From contig NZ_RQVK01000002.1 of NCBI RefSeq assembly GCF_003992015.1, positions 1-64,000 of the forward strand: a stretch of 64,000 bases of DNA, written 5' to 3'. The DNA comes from Veillonella sp. VA137 (GTDB lineage Bacteria > Bacillota > Negativicutes > Veillonellales > Veillonellaceae). How positions within the stretch are numbered: the stretch's first letter is position 1; every line of letters begins with the position of its first letter. The notes beneath the pieces were generated by a model. The model made no database searches, was not told the DNA's origin, and saw nothing but the letters and a program-made list of their open reading frames with translations. This document shows, piece by piece, positions 37,844 through 46,092 of this stretch. The translations under genes and the position numbers were made by a program.

Positions 37844-38174
37844 GGTATCCTCCTAAACATACGTAGTCAGATGTCATGTTAGTTCGTTTCTATTCATGGG
37901 CGCACATCATCGTACAATAGATCTCTTATTGTTAACCTTTACTATTCTATTGTACTATAAATTTTATAATTCGTCTTCTATATTTATTGGTTAATGGTAT
38001 TAAATTATAGTATTTTTCATGCTTATAACTCATGAATATAACCCTATATAATATGTAGGATATAGACAAAGGTATATTGAGAATGATATAATAAAGCGTA
38101 TTGTTGCCTGTATAGTACAGGGACGTAAAAGTAAATTGGACTATAGTTTAGTCTGGAAAGGAAGGAGAATTTGT
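37844..38174. promoter_or_regulatory. Divergent regulatory region with symporter promoter
   Basis: No gene here. A plus-strand promoter is visible: TAGACA at 38063-38068 and TATAAT at 38087-38092, 18 bases apart. Just upstream, TTATA (38023-38027) and TATAA (38037-38041) form a short inverted repeat with 9 bases between, a possible LysR site. Confidence 0.5.
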
Positions 38175-39563
38175 ATGGATATGCCATTTTTTACACAATT
38201 TCTCATGATTAGCGATCCTATGACGATAGGTATACTCGTGTTATTCGTTATCGCCTTAGGATATGTGTATTTTCTTCAGAAAAGAAATATTCACTTCGGT
38301 ACATTAGTAATGGTTGCCACTGGAGTAGGTGCTGTACTAGGGGTTGCGGTGCAACTGATTGCAGGATTCCCTAACAATCCGATGGATGTGGTATTCATCA
38401 AGGAAAGCACGAAGTGGTTCTCTCTTATCGGGGGAGGATTCATTGATTTAATTCGTATGCTCGTTATTCCTGTGGTATTTATTTCCATTGTTCATGTTAT
38501 CTTACATATGGATACGAATGCGAACTTAAAGCGTCTTGTATCCTCCACAGGTGTGGTAGCCTTAGTCATGGTTGGTATTGCTGCTATCGTAGGCTTAGTG
38601 CTAGGTACAGTAACTGGATTAGGGGAAGGTACCTTAGCAGTGGCTGGTGATTCCAAAATGCGTGAAGTAAAACCAGTAGTAGACACATTGCGTGCCTTGA
38701 TTCCTTCCAATCCTGTGAATGCTATGGCGCAAACGAATGTTATTGCTATTGTAGTATTCGGCGTTATCATCGGCGGTATTGCTAGACTGGTTAAACAACA
38801 TGGTGCCAGTGATTTAGAAGTGATGACAAAACTATTTGATGAAGCCTATACCGTGATTTTCTGGGTAGCTGATTTCATCATTGGTTTGATGCCATATGGT
38901 GTTGTTGCATTGTTGGCTACTACATTAGCGCAAAAAGGCTTTGGCGCTATTGCTGATATGGCATTGTTCATCATCTTGATCTATGTAGGCGTAGTGATTA
39001 TGTTACTTGTACAAGCCGTATTATTAACAGTATTCGGTGTGAGCCCTATTATGTACTTCCGTAAAGCAAAAGAGGCATTAATCTTAGCTTTCACATCTCG
39101 TTCTAGTATGGGTGTGTTACCATTGACGGTAGAAACATTGACTAAAAAATTAGGTGTTAATCCTGCCACTGCGAATACAGTAGCAAGTTTTGGTACCACA
39201 GCAGGTATGCAAGGTTGTGCAGGTATCTTCCCAGCGTTATGTATCATCTATATTGCTCGAGTATCTGGTGTGCCATTAGACTTTACAATGTATGTAATGA
39301 GCGTTATCGTTATCGCTTTAGGCTCCTTGGGAATTGCTGGTGTACCTGGTACAGCGACGATGGCAGCCTCTGTTTCCTTGTCTGGTACTGGTATGGGTGC
39401 TTTCTTCGGCTCCATTTCTCCAATTTTAGCAGTAGATCCTATCGTTGATATGGGACGTACAATGTTAAATGTAAGTGGTTCTATGACAAATGCTATCGTA
39501 GTAGATCGGTTGCAAGGAACTTTCGACCAAGAAGCATTTAACGACACAAAAACAATTCGATAA
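38175..39563 (+). CDS. Cation:dicarboxylate/amino acid symporter (DAACS, TcyP-like)
   Basis: A 462-residue protein with about 9 membrane segments. It has the DAACS/SLC1 features: FIDLIRMLVIPVVFISI, FTSRSSMGVLPLTVETLTKKLGV and the substrate motif ASFGTTAGMQGCAGIFPA, closest in my judgement to the cystine carriers TcyP/YdjN. The long frame opens with TTG 38136, but GGAAGGAG at 38160-38167 supports ATG 38175. Two terminators follow. Confidence 0.87.
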   Translation: MDMPFFTQFLMISDPMTIGILVLFVIALGYVYFLQKRNIHFGTLVMVATGVGAVLGVAVQLIAGFPNNPMDVVFIKESTKWFSLIGGGFIDLIRMLVIPVVFISIVHVILHMDTNANLKRLVSSTGVVALVMVGIAAIVGLVLGTVTGLGEGTLAVAGDSKMREVKPVVDTLRALIPSNPVNAMAQTNVIAIVVFGVIIGGIARLVKQHGASDLEVMTKLFDEAYTVIFWVADFIIGLMPYGVVALLATTLAQKGFGAIADMALFIILIYVGVVIMLLVQAVLLTVFGVSPIMYFRKAKEALILAFTSRSSMGVLPLTVETLTKKLGVNPATANTVASFGTTAGMQGCAGIFPALCIIYIARVSGVPLDFTMYVMSVIVIALGSLGIAGVPGTATMAASVSLSGTGMGAFFGSISPILAVDPIVDMGRTMLNVSGSMTNAIVVDRLQGTFDQEAFNDTKTIR

Positions 39564-39621
39564 GGTATAAGTAATGTATTAGATGCATCATGTATCTATG
39601 ATGAAAGTATTAAAAGATATA

Positions 39622-39756
39622 CGGCTGCAACCTACAGATATAGGGTAGGTTGCAGCTTTTTTCTATCATAGAGTTGAAGAAAATAGGCTATTCCTTGAGT
39701 GTGCCATGACAGATGTAAAATAAGGACCTCTATCGGGGAATAGAGGTCCTTATTTG
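39622..39756 (+). terminator. Two tandem terminators
   Basis: GGCTGCAACCTAC/GTAGGTTGCAGC with a T-run (39623-39662), and TAAGGACCTCTA/TAGAGGTCCTTA (39721-39752). The second is symmetrical and could also serve the converging gene on the minus strand. Confidence 0.85.
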
Positions 39757-39845
39757 TGTGGGGTATATGTTGATATAGGGAAGGGAATATAAAAGAATAT
39801 AGGTAAGGGTAATATAAGGGTGTTTAAGGGTATATATAGGAAACC

Positions 39846-40337
39846 TTACCAGCGATCAACGCCAAGGTGTTTTTCCATGCGGCGCATCATGCGTGCGAAG
39901 GCATCATCTTCCTCTTTTTTCTGGGATTTTGTCTCCTCAGCTGCAGGAATGATATTATCAGATGTGATAATCACTGTATCTCCGAAAGAATGATAGGTAT
40001 GACCACCTACACGTTTAGTTTGGGAGTAACTTTCATCATAGGAGTAAGGCTCAACACGGTCTTTGTGGAAAAAATCATCCTTGTTATATTCGCGTACACC
40101 GGCATTGTAAGTATCGATAGCAGCACGTTTTTTAGTAATCAACATTTGAATCACTGCATCTGTATCAGCTAGATAATTTTCTAAGTCATTTGTATAAGCT
40201 TTCATCTCTTCCGTAGATGCCATTTTAAAGGATACCGGTTTATGGTCTCCTTGGAAACTAGGGTAGTTAATGGATGAAGCAAAAGCGGAAGAACCGATAG
40301 TCATGGCTAGTGTCGTTAATAGTAATGTGCGTTTCAT
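39846..40337 (-). CDS. Small secreted hypothetical protein
   Basis: A 163-residue protein beginning with a Sec signal peptide (MKRTLLLTTLAMTIGSSAFASS; cleavage likely near residue 20). The mature part is highly charged with a predicted helical segment (LENYLADTDAVIQMLITKKRAAIDTYNAG). The start is set by AAGGAG upstream of 40337; an in-frame ATG at 40385 would bury the signal peptide. Periplasmic in a diderm Firmicute. No family recognised. Confidence 0.75.
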   Translation of the reverse strand: MKRTLLLTTLAMTIGSSAFASSINYPSFQGDHKPVSFKMASTEEMKAYTNDLENYLADTDAVIQMLITKKRAAIDTYNAGVREYNKDDFFHKDRVEPYSYDESYSQTKRVGGHTYHSFGDTVIITSDNIIPAAEETKSQKKEEDDAFARMMRRMEKHLGVDRW

Positions 40338-40616
40338 AAGTGTCTCCTTCGTATTATCTAGTTTATAAACGTTAATTAGGTACACCCTATTAGTAGCTTA
40401 CCACATAGCGTATTATATGCTGTTTCAAGGCTTTTATAGGGAGAAACTATGAATTAAGCATATAGTTAGAAGTATAAGAGTTAAAACTAATGTAGTGTAC
40501 CCTGTTATCTGTATCTAAAGTATATCTTACGAATATGAAGAGAAGATGATGAATACTACAAGATAGTTATATCGGTTAGGTAGATGATAGTCATAAGCTT
40601 GTATAGGTTAATATGC
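40338..40616. other. Intergenic stretch without a visible gene
   Basis: AT-rich DNA between the secreted protein and the rubrerythrin transcript end. A TATAAT on the minus strand near 40415 may be the -10 of the secreted-protein promoter, but no good -35 is seen. Confidence 0.5.
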
Positions 40617-40645
40617 AAAAAAGCGACTGTTTTCACAGTCGCTTT
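40617..40645 (-). terminator. Terminator of the rubrerythrin transcript
   Basis: AAAGCGACTG (40620-40629) pairs with CAGTCGCTTT (40636-40645). On the minus strand the hairpin is followed by six T residues, so it ends the leftward rubrerythrin transcript about 200 bases after its stop codon. Confidence 0.85.
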
Positions 40646-40837
40646 AGTATACTTATACTAGATCTAACCCACTTGGGATAACGTATATGTAATTTGACCC
40701 ACTTGGGTAGACATCATTACTACTTAGTATATTATTTGTTTCGGGTACATACCCTTAGAACTACTTAGTTCTTAATGTAGGTTGTTTGTATCACTTGATA
40801 CAATGTTATAGTACTTATCTAAGAAACCACTCGGTTT
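40645..40837 (-). ncRNA. 3' UTR hairpin cluster with ACTT (RNA: AAGT) loops
   Basis: Eight short hairpins lie in 193 bases. Six have an ACTT loop on the plus strand: 40645-40660 (6-pair stem), 40668-40677 (3, extended past a mismatch), 40697-40708 (4), 40718-40729 (4), 40757-40772 (6) and 40786-40803 (7). Two have related loops: ACAT at 40743-40754 and ACTC at 40824-40837. Stem sequences differ while the loop is kept. All lie between the rubrerythrin stop codon and the terminator, so they are in its 3' UTR. Confidence 0.75.
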
Positions 40838-40842
40838 ACTAA

Positions 40843-41391
40843 TTAGATAAGAGTTTCTCCGTGTTGAGAGAAGAATGCTTGTGGATGAGCACATACTGGG
40901 CAAAGTTTTGGAGCTTCTTCGCCGATGTGGATGTAACCACAGTTAGCACAGATCCAAGCAACTGGTTGTTCACGTTTGAACACTGTACCGCCTTCAACAG
41001 CTGTTACAAGGTCAAGGTAACGTTCTTCGTGACGAGCTTCGATAACACCAACTTGTTCGAATAAGTAAGCGATTTTAGCGAAACCTTCTTCTTTTGCAAC
41101 TTTAGCAAATTCTGGGTACATTACAGTGTGTTCGTAGTGTTCGCCAGCAGCAGCATCTTTTAAGTTGATTGCTACGTCAGCGTTTACATCGCCACCGTGT
41201 AACAATTTGAACCATACTTTAGCATGAGCGGATTCGTTGATTGCTGTTTCTTCGAAGTAATCAGCGATTTTGTTCATACCAGCTTTACGAGCTGCACTTG
41301 CATAGTATGTATATTTACGGTTAGCTTGAGATTCACCAGCGAATGCTGCTTGAAGATTTTTTTCTGTTTGAGTACCTTTTAATTCTGGCAT
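40843..41391 (-). CDS. rbr: Rubrerythrin
   Basis: A 182-residue peroxide-reducing diiron protein. The four-helix diiron domain has LQAAFAGESQANRKYTYYA, EETAINESAHAKVWF and GVIEARHEERY (Glu and His ligands). The C-terminal rubredoxin-like domain has CANCGY and CPVC for one iron. It removes hydrogen peroxide in anaerobes. Length is typical. GGAGG precedes the ATG. Its mRNA has an unusually long 5' leader and 3' UTR, both rich in small hairpins. Confidence 0.96.
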   Translation of the reverse strand: MPELKGTQTEKNLQAAFAGESQANRKYTYYASAARKAGMNKIADYFEETAINESAHAKVWFKLLHGGDVNADVAINLKDAAAGEHYEHTVMYPEFAKVAKEEGFAKIAYLFEQVGVIEARHEERYLDLVTAVEGGTVFKREQPVAWICANCGYIHIGEEAPKLCPVCAHPQAFFSQHGETLI

Positions 41392-41403
41392 TTTCTTTCC
41401 TCC

Positions 41404-41497
41404 ATGTACTTTACATTGTTGTAATAAAATAAATACTTATTTGTATATGGGGATCACTCACTTGAGTGATTCCCTATCGATTTCGTTACTTAACGAA
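41404..41497 (-). ncRNA. 5' leader of rubrerythrin mRNA with ACTT-loop hairpins
   Basis: Within the roughly 115-base leader: ATGTA-CTT-TACAT just before the Shine-Dalgarno (41404-41416), AAAT-ACTT-ATTT (41431-41442), a strong 11-pair stem GGGATCACTC-ACTT-GAGTGATTCCC with one G-T pair (about 41449-41474), and TTCGTT-ACTT-AACGAA (41482-41497). The loop is the same as in the 3' UTR cluster. Confidence 0.75.
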
Positions 41498-41514
41498 TAA
41501 TCATTGTTGATTAC

Positions 41515-41543
41515 ATTATAGACTATGAAAATGAGAAATGCAA
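41515..41543 (-). promoter_or_regulatory. Promoter of rubrerythrin
   Basis: On the minus strand TTGCAT (41543-41538) and TATAAT (41520-41515) are separated by exactly 17 bases. Transcription would start near 41508. Confidence 0.8.
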
Positions 41544-41912
41544 GTCTTTTTTTAGAAAAATTTAAAAATTTTTTATAAATGATAAAGTCTCTCAATCGGC
41601 TATAATATCGCATTTATAGCTATTTAATTCCCTATAAAAACAAGGGGATTACACAGAAAAGGAAATTGAGAATCGAACTCAAGAGATAAAGCTGTAATGA
41701 TAATACATAGAAATCCCTCTATTTATAGGTTTTCTTAGTTATGAAATAGAAAAGGGTAGTTGTCAGTTGCTAACAAGTGATAGCAGTCATCAGTACTGAT
41801 GAGAGGGTTAACAGACTTAGTGCAAACTTTTAGTAATACCTATACGGCCCTATAGAGAAATATAAAGTTAGATGATATACTATAAACATAATCATGGAAA
41901 TAGGAGGTGCCT
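41544..41912. promoter_or_regulatory. Intergenic region with a 16-base palindrome
   Basis: No gene is visible. A perfect palindrome TCATCAGTACTGATGA occupies 41787-41802, upstream of the DUF951-selD genes, and may be an operator. GCTATAA...TTATAGC (about 41600-41620) forms a further small inverted repeat. A TAGGAGG at 41901-41907 serves the next gene. Confidence 0.4.
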
Positions 41913-42119
41913 ATGGGATTTATAAAATACCAAGTAGGTGATGTGGTACAAATGAAGAAACCCCATCCTTGTGGTAGTCAGAATTGGGAGATTAAACGAA
42001 CTGGCGTTGATTTCGTAACAGTCTGTGAAGGCTGTGGGCATCAAGTGATGATACCACGACCTAAGTTTGAAAAAAATGTAAAAAAGATAGTATCCAGAAA
42101 AGAAGCAAGAGAAGGATAA
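41913..42119 (+). CDS. DUF951-family small zinc-ribbon-like protein
   Basis: A 68-residue protein with the DUF951 pattern: YQVGDVVQMKKPHPCG, then W-E-I-K-R-TGVD and CEGCGHQVMIPRPKFEK. Three cysteines (CG...CEGC) could bind metal. Such genes are widespread in Firmicutes, often near ychF and rpsF; biochemical role unknown. ATG 41913 is chosen because AGGAGG is at 41902-41907; the GTG at 41907 overlaps it. selD follows after 45 bases. Confidence 0.85.
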   Translation: MGFIKYQVGDVVQMKKPHPCGSQNWEIKRTGVDFVTVCEGCGHQVMIPRPKFEKNVKKIVSRKEAREG

Positions 42120-42164
42120 GCAGTGATTCGTACATCATGATAGTTTTCTAGGAGAGGGATACCT

Positions 42165-43193
42165 ATGGTTGATTTAACGAAATATGCAGCCAAGGGCGGT
42201 TGCGCCTGTAAAATTGGGCCGCACATCTTAGAGGATGTGTTACAGCATATGAAGATGCCCACACATCCAGCTGTATTGACTGATGCATCTGGTATGGAAG
42301 ATGCAGGGGTGTATCAAATTAATGAAAGTCAAGCCATTGTACAGACGGTGGATTTTTTTACACCTCCAGTGGCAGATCCGAGACTCTTTGGTCGTGTGGC
42401 AGCTTGTAATAGTTTAAGTGATATATACGCCATGGGGGGCACGCCTATATCGGCATTGAATATTGTAGGTTTTCCTGTGCCTTTAGTGAAAGAAGGTGTC
42501 CTTCGTGACGTTTTAGAGGGGGCTAATGAGGTTTTACTGGAGACGGGAGTGGCTCTTCTTGGTGGTCACAGTATCGAAAATGAAGTGCCTATTTTTGGAA
42601 TGGCTGTGACGGGTCTCATTGATCCACGTCATATTTGGACCAATGGAGATGCTCAAGTGGGTGATGTCTTAATTCTATCTAAACCGATTGGAACGGGCAT
42701 TATGAACACGGCTGCAAAAGGTGGCGTATTCCCTGAAGGCGTGCAGGAAGCTGTGCACAGTATGGGAACGATTAATAAAGGAGCTCGAGATGTGGCTGCG
42801 CAGTTTACCATTCATGGTTGCACAGATATTACGGGATTCAGTCTGATTGGTCATGTATCTGAAATGGCAAAAGCTAGTGGAACATCTGTGGAACTCTATG
42901 CGGAGCAAATTCCTCTCTTTACCGATGTATTAGAAGCTGCTCGTATGGGCCTAGTCCCAGCGGCTACCTATGGGAATCGTAAGGCATTAGGCGATCAAGC
43001 TGAGTTTGCTGACCATTTAGATCCAGTATGGAGCGATATTTGCTTTGATCCACAAACATCGGGTGGTTTATTATTTGCTTGTTCTGAAAGTGAAGGAAAG
43101 CAGTTACTTTCAGAGTTACAAGCAAAGGGTTTACAGGCCGCACAGATTGGCCGTGTTATTCAGGAAGGAAGGAGACAAGTTTATGTCAAATAA
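42165..43193 (+). CDS. selD: Selenide, water dikinase (SelD), cysteine form
   Basis: A 342-residue enzyme making selenophosphate from selenide and ATP. The active site GGCACKIGP has Cys at the position that is Cys or Sec in the family, followed by the catalytic Lys; the codon is TGC, so it is not a selenoprotein. VQTVDFFTPPV, DIYAMGGTPISALNIVGFP and GGLLFA follow. It overlaps yedF by 11 bases. No selA, selB or selC is in the window, so use for selenouridine, Sec or a selenium cofactor cannot be decided here. Confidence 0.95.
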   Translation: MVDLTKYAAKGGCACKIGPHILEDVLQHMKMPTHPAVLTDASGMEDAGVYQINESQAIVQTVDFFTPPVADPRLFGRVAACNSLSDIYAMGGTPISALNIVGFPVPLVKEGVLRDVLEGANEVLLETGVALLGGHSIENEVPIFGMAVTGLIDPRHIWTNGDAQVGDVLILSKPIGTGIMNTAAKGGVFPEGVQEAVHSMGTINKGARDVAAQFTIHGCTDITGFSLIGHVSEMAKASGTSVELYAEQIPLFTDVLEAARMGLVPAATYGNRKALGDQAEFADHLDPVWSDICFDPQTSGGLLFACSESEGKQLLSELQAKGLQAAQIGRVIQEGRRQVYVK

Positions 43194-44055
43194 AGAAGTA
43201 ACGATAGATATGCGAGGCCAAGTATGCCCAGCACCTGTGATTGAAGCAAAGAAGGCTATGGATGCGGATGCAAATACGTATGTAAAAGTCATTGTCGATA
43301 ATGATGTGAGCCGTGACAATGTGGTGAAATTAGGGGAATACCGAGGCTATGAAAACCATGTATTAGAACAAGAGGGAAATTATATCGTTGTATTGATTCC
43401 TCCTACAGCGGTGAAAGCGGAAGTGGCTACAGCTAGTGCTGCCAACATTCAAACGTCGAATGATTTAGAGGACCTAGATTTGGAAGCTATTTTTGAAAAT
43501 GAATTTGCCGCACCTTTAGGAAAGGTTGTGACGAATACAACGATTGCCGGTGGAGAGGCCCCATTTTATATGACAAATGGAACAGGTAGTTTGGAACGTA
43601 GTATCGCAGCTTATGAAAAAACAAAAGCAGAAAAAGCTGCAATGGGTGCGCCGATTAGTCAAGATACAGTTCCCCTTGAATTGATGGGCGCTGTAGTACC
43701 ATCTGTGCCAACCTCTTCTATGGGTGGCAAAGTACTACTATTCACGAAGGATTATTTAGGCGAAGGTAGTGAAGAGTTAGGCCGTAACTTGATGAAAACG
43801 TTCATCTATGTATTGACGGAAACAGATGTGAAACCCAAAGCCATCTATTGCATTAATAGTGCTGTAAAAATGCTCGTAGAAGGGTCTGAACATATTGAAA
43901 ACTTCAAAGCCTTAGAAGCAGCAGGGGTAACTGTTAGTGGCTGTGGCATTTGCTTAGACTTTTATGAAGTAAAAGACAAAGTGCAAGTAGGCACTATTAC
44001 GAATCTGTATGCCATTACCGAAAGTATGATGCAAGAACCCTTTGTTACATTGTAA
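43183..44055 (+). CDS. yedF: Selenium-metabolism protein YedF, extended form
   Basis: A 290-residue protein. Residues 1-70 form a TusA-like sulfurtransferase domain with DMRGQVCPAPVIEAKKA (reactive Cys). Residues about 180-290 are DsrE-like (GKVLLFTKDYLG, VSGCGICLDFYEV). Typical YedF proteins are near 200 residues; here about 80 extra residues lie between the domains, with an acidic stretch (DLEDLDLEAIFENEF). ATG 43183 has AAGGAAGGAG upstream and overlaps the end of selD, so the two are coupled. Likely a selenium or sulfur carrier for SelD. Confidence 0.88.
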   Translation: MSNKEVTIDMRGQVCPAPVIEAKKAMDADANTYVKVIVDNDVSRDNVVKLGEYRGYENHVLEQEGNYIVVLIPPTAVKAEVATASAANIQTSNDLEDLDLEAIFENEFAAPLGKVVTNTTIAGGEAPFYMTNGTGSLERSIAAYEKTKAEKAAMGAPISQDTVPLELMGAVVPSVPTSSMGGKVLLFTKDYLGEGSEELGRNLMKTFIYVLTETDVKPKAIYCINSAVKMLVEGSEHIENFKALEAAGVTVSGCGICLDFYEVKDKVQVGTITNLYAITESMMQEPFVTL

Positions 44056-44114
44056 TTAGATACGTGGTAACATTGGCAGATAGAACTGGAAAGATTGCAT
44101 GAGGGGAGACAGAC

Positions 44115-44420
44115 ATGAATGTTTTTGAGGTAGATAGCAAGAAACTAGACGTATGTAGAGATAAGGAACTACAAAAAATTCTTATTCTATTTAGTTCTTA
44201 CTATTTTGCAGATAAAGCAGATAAAATGTTAGGGCAATATAAAGTGCCTCATCAGTTGATGCCAGTTCCACCAGAGCTATCTAGCGCTTGTGGGCTCTCT
44301 ATTGGTGTGCAAGAAGAATACATAGAAGAAGTGTTGCGTATCTTTGAAGTGGAAAAAATAACCCCTTCTCATATGTATTATTATGAAAAGGGAAAAGAAC
44401 CGATAGAATACAAGCATTGA
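44115..44420 (+). CDS. DUF3343 protein, putative Se/S carrier-like
   Basis: A 101-residue protein with ILFSSYYFADKADKML near residue 24, then PVPPELSSACGLSIGV, the DUF3343 signature with its single conserved Cys. Members cluster with selD and yedF, and with selenium-dependent molybdenum hydroxylase genes, and are thought to move or bind activated selenium or sulfur. GAGGGGAGA precedes the ATG. Third gene of a selenium operon; a terminator follows. Confidence 0.85.
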   Translation: MNVFEVDSKKLDVCRDKELQKILILFSSYYFADKADKMLGQYKVPHQLMPVPPELSSACGLSIGVQEEYIEEVLRIFEVEKITPSHMYYYEKGKEPIEYKH

Positions 44421-44469
44421 TGTTATTAACATAGGTGCTGAGAAATATTTTTGACATAGGTATATATAG

Positions 44470-44512
44470 AAAAGCTAGGCGCACTCAAAGAAGTGTACCT
44501 AGCTTTTTGCTA
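44470..44512 (+). terminator. Terminator of the selD operon
   Basis: AAAAGCTAGG and CCTAGCTTTTT pair around a 17-base interior that itself contains GCACT/AGTGT. Confidence 0.85.
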
Positions 44513-44590
44513 TGGATAGCGTCGTGGATATGTAAGAATTTTATAATAGCTAAGCAGATTATGTGAAATAGCATATAAGGTGTTGCATCT

Positions 44591-44641
44591 AAAAAGGCAT
44601 ATACAGGTGTATTCTGATCAGGGGAATACTGTATATGCCTT
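44591..44641 (-). terminator. Terminator of ychF
   Basis: AGGCATATACAG and CTGTATATGCCT form a 12-base stem with an inner GTATTC/GAATAC pairing. On the minus strand a T-run (44595-44591) follows. Confidence 0.85.
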
Positions 44642-44658
44642 ATGTGTTAGTATGGTAA

Positions 44659-45765
44659 TTATACGTTGAAACGGAAATGTGTTACATCGCCGTCTTTCAT
44701 GATATAGTCTTTACCTTCTAGGCGAACAAGACCTTTTTCTTTGGCAGCATTTTGACTACCGCAAGCTTCTAAATCATCAAAGGATACGATTTCTGCGCGA
44801 ATGAAGCCTTTTTCGATGTCAGAATGGATTTTACCAGCTGCTTGAGGGGCTTTTGTGCCTTCTACAATAGTCCAAGCGCGAGCCTCCATTTCGCCAGCTG
44901 TGAAGTAGTTAATTAGACCCAATAAGGAATAACTAGCTTTGATTAATTTTGTTAAGCCACTTTCTTCTAACCCAAGGTCAGCTAAGAAAGCCGTTGCTTC
45001 TTCGTCGGATAATTCAGCGATTTCAGATTCAATGCGAGCAGATACTACAACTACGCCAGAGCCTTCTTTGGCTGCGTATGCTTCTACTTGCTTTACAAAT
45101 TCGTTGCCAGAGTAATCGGATACTTCGTCTTCTCCTACGTTGGCTACATATAAAGATTTTTTTGCTGTCAATAGTGTTAAATCTTTTAAAATATCTAATT
45201 CATCTTCTGTTAAGCCTTGGGCACGAACAGGGATGGCATCTCCTAATGCAGCAGATACTTTTTCTAAAATCGGAGCTTCCACACGAGCATCTTTGTCGCC
45301 AGATTTTGCTAATTTAGCAATACGTTGTAAGCGTTTGTCTACGCTTTCAAGGTCAGCTAAGCAAAGTTCAGTGTTGATAATTTCAATATCACGAACAGGA
45401 TCTACAGAGCCTGCCACATGTGTGATGTTAGGGTCATCAAAACAACGGATAACTTGGGCGATGGCATCAACTTGGCGGATATGGCTCAGGAATTTGTTGC
45501 CCAAACCCTCCCCTTTGGAAGCGCCAGCTACTAAGCCTGCAATGTCTACAAATCGCATGGCAGCAGGTAAGATGCGTTTAGAACCGAACATCTCGGCCAA
45601 CACAGCTAATCGAGCATCTGGTACGTCAACAACACCTACATTTGGTTCAATCGTACAGAATGGATAGTTCGCCGCTTCTGCGCCAGCTTTTGTAATAGCG
45701 TTAAACAATGTACTTTTTCCGACATTTGGAAGGCCTACAATGCCTACTTCTAAATTTGTGCTCAT
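44659..45765 (-). CDS. ychF: Redox-regulated ATPase YchF
   Basis: A 368-residue Obg-family P-loop ATPase that associates with ribosomes. GLPNVGKSTLFNAIT (G1), DIAGLVAGASKGEGLGNKFL (G3) and the NxxE-type specificity loop YVANVGEDE, which shifts preference to ATP, are visible; a TGS-like C-terminus ends in KDYIMKDGDVTHFRFNV. The start 45765 (MSTNLEVGIVG) has AGGAG upstream; an in-frame ATG at 45804 lies inside the structured leader region. Confidence 0.96.
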   Translation of the reverse strand: MSTNLEVGIVGLPNVGKSTLFNAITKAGAEAANYPFCTIEPNVGVVDVPDARLAVLAEMFGSKRILPAAMRFVDIAGLVAGASKGEGLGNKFLSHIRQVDAIAQVIRCFDDPNITHVAGSVDPVRDIEIINTELCLADLESVDKRLQRIAKLAKSGDKDARVEAPILEKVSAALGDAIPVRAQGLTEDELDILKDLTLLTAKKSLYVANVGEDEVSDYSGNEFVKQVEAYAAKEGSGVVVVSARIESEIAELSDEEATAFLADLGLEESGLTKLIKASYSLLGLINYFTAGEMEARAWTIVEGTKAPQAAGKIHSDIEKGFIRAEIVSFDDLEACGSQNAAKEKGLVRLEGKDYIMKDGDVTHFRFNV

Positions 45766-45811
45766 TGGTGGGTAACTCCTTTTATGATTGCAATAAATTA
45801 TCAAAATAATA

Positions 45812-45905
45812 TAAATGCCTAACGATATAAGGTTTCGCGTACCTTAACACGTTAGGCATTTCGATTTTTGATACGTTTCGAGATGAGCTTAACGCCTAGT
45901 ACACG
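45812..45905 (-). ncRNA. Structured leader element before ychF (copy 1)
   Basis: Read on the minus strand: GTTAAGCTCATCTCG, then GCCTAACG...CGTTAGGC enclosing an inner AAGGT/ACCTT stem. The same order (AAGCTCATCTCG, then GCCTAACGTG, an inner hairpin, ATA, CGTTAGGC) occurs at 55033-55110 on the plus strand with a different inner stem. A transcript entering ychF would carry it in its 5' leader. Confidence 0.55.
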
Positions 45906-45980
45906 TTATGGGCTCTCTTTTTTACAGTCCTAGTATACCATAATTGCATACTACCTGCCAATAGATTTATAGAAAATATA

Positions 45981-46026
45981 AAAATAGAGGAACGTTGATA
46001 GTATTTGACCAACGTTCCTCTATTTT
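45981..46026 (-). terminator. Terminator of ddh
   Basis: AAAATAGAGGAACGTTG (45981-45997) pairs perfectly with CAACGTTCCTCTATTTT (46010-46026). The stem is almost the same as that at 30383-30424. Confidence 0.85.
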
Positions 46027-46092
46027 ATTTTGGCTAATGTATTACAGCCTCGTGTATCTCATGAACGAAGATACTATTATCAAACGTATATC

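Noticed and set aside
40645-40840. CRISPR array
   Set aside because: The repeated units are short hairpins with differing stems and irregular spacing, not identical repeats with unique spacers, and no cas genes are near.
42165-42240. SelD as a selenoprotein with in-frame TGA
   Set aside because: The active-site codons are TGC; no in-frame TGA or SECIS-like hairpin is needed.
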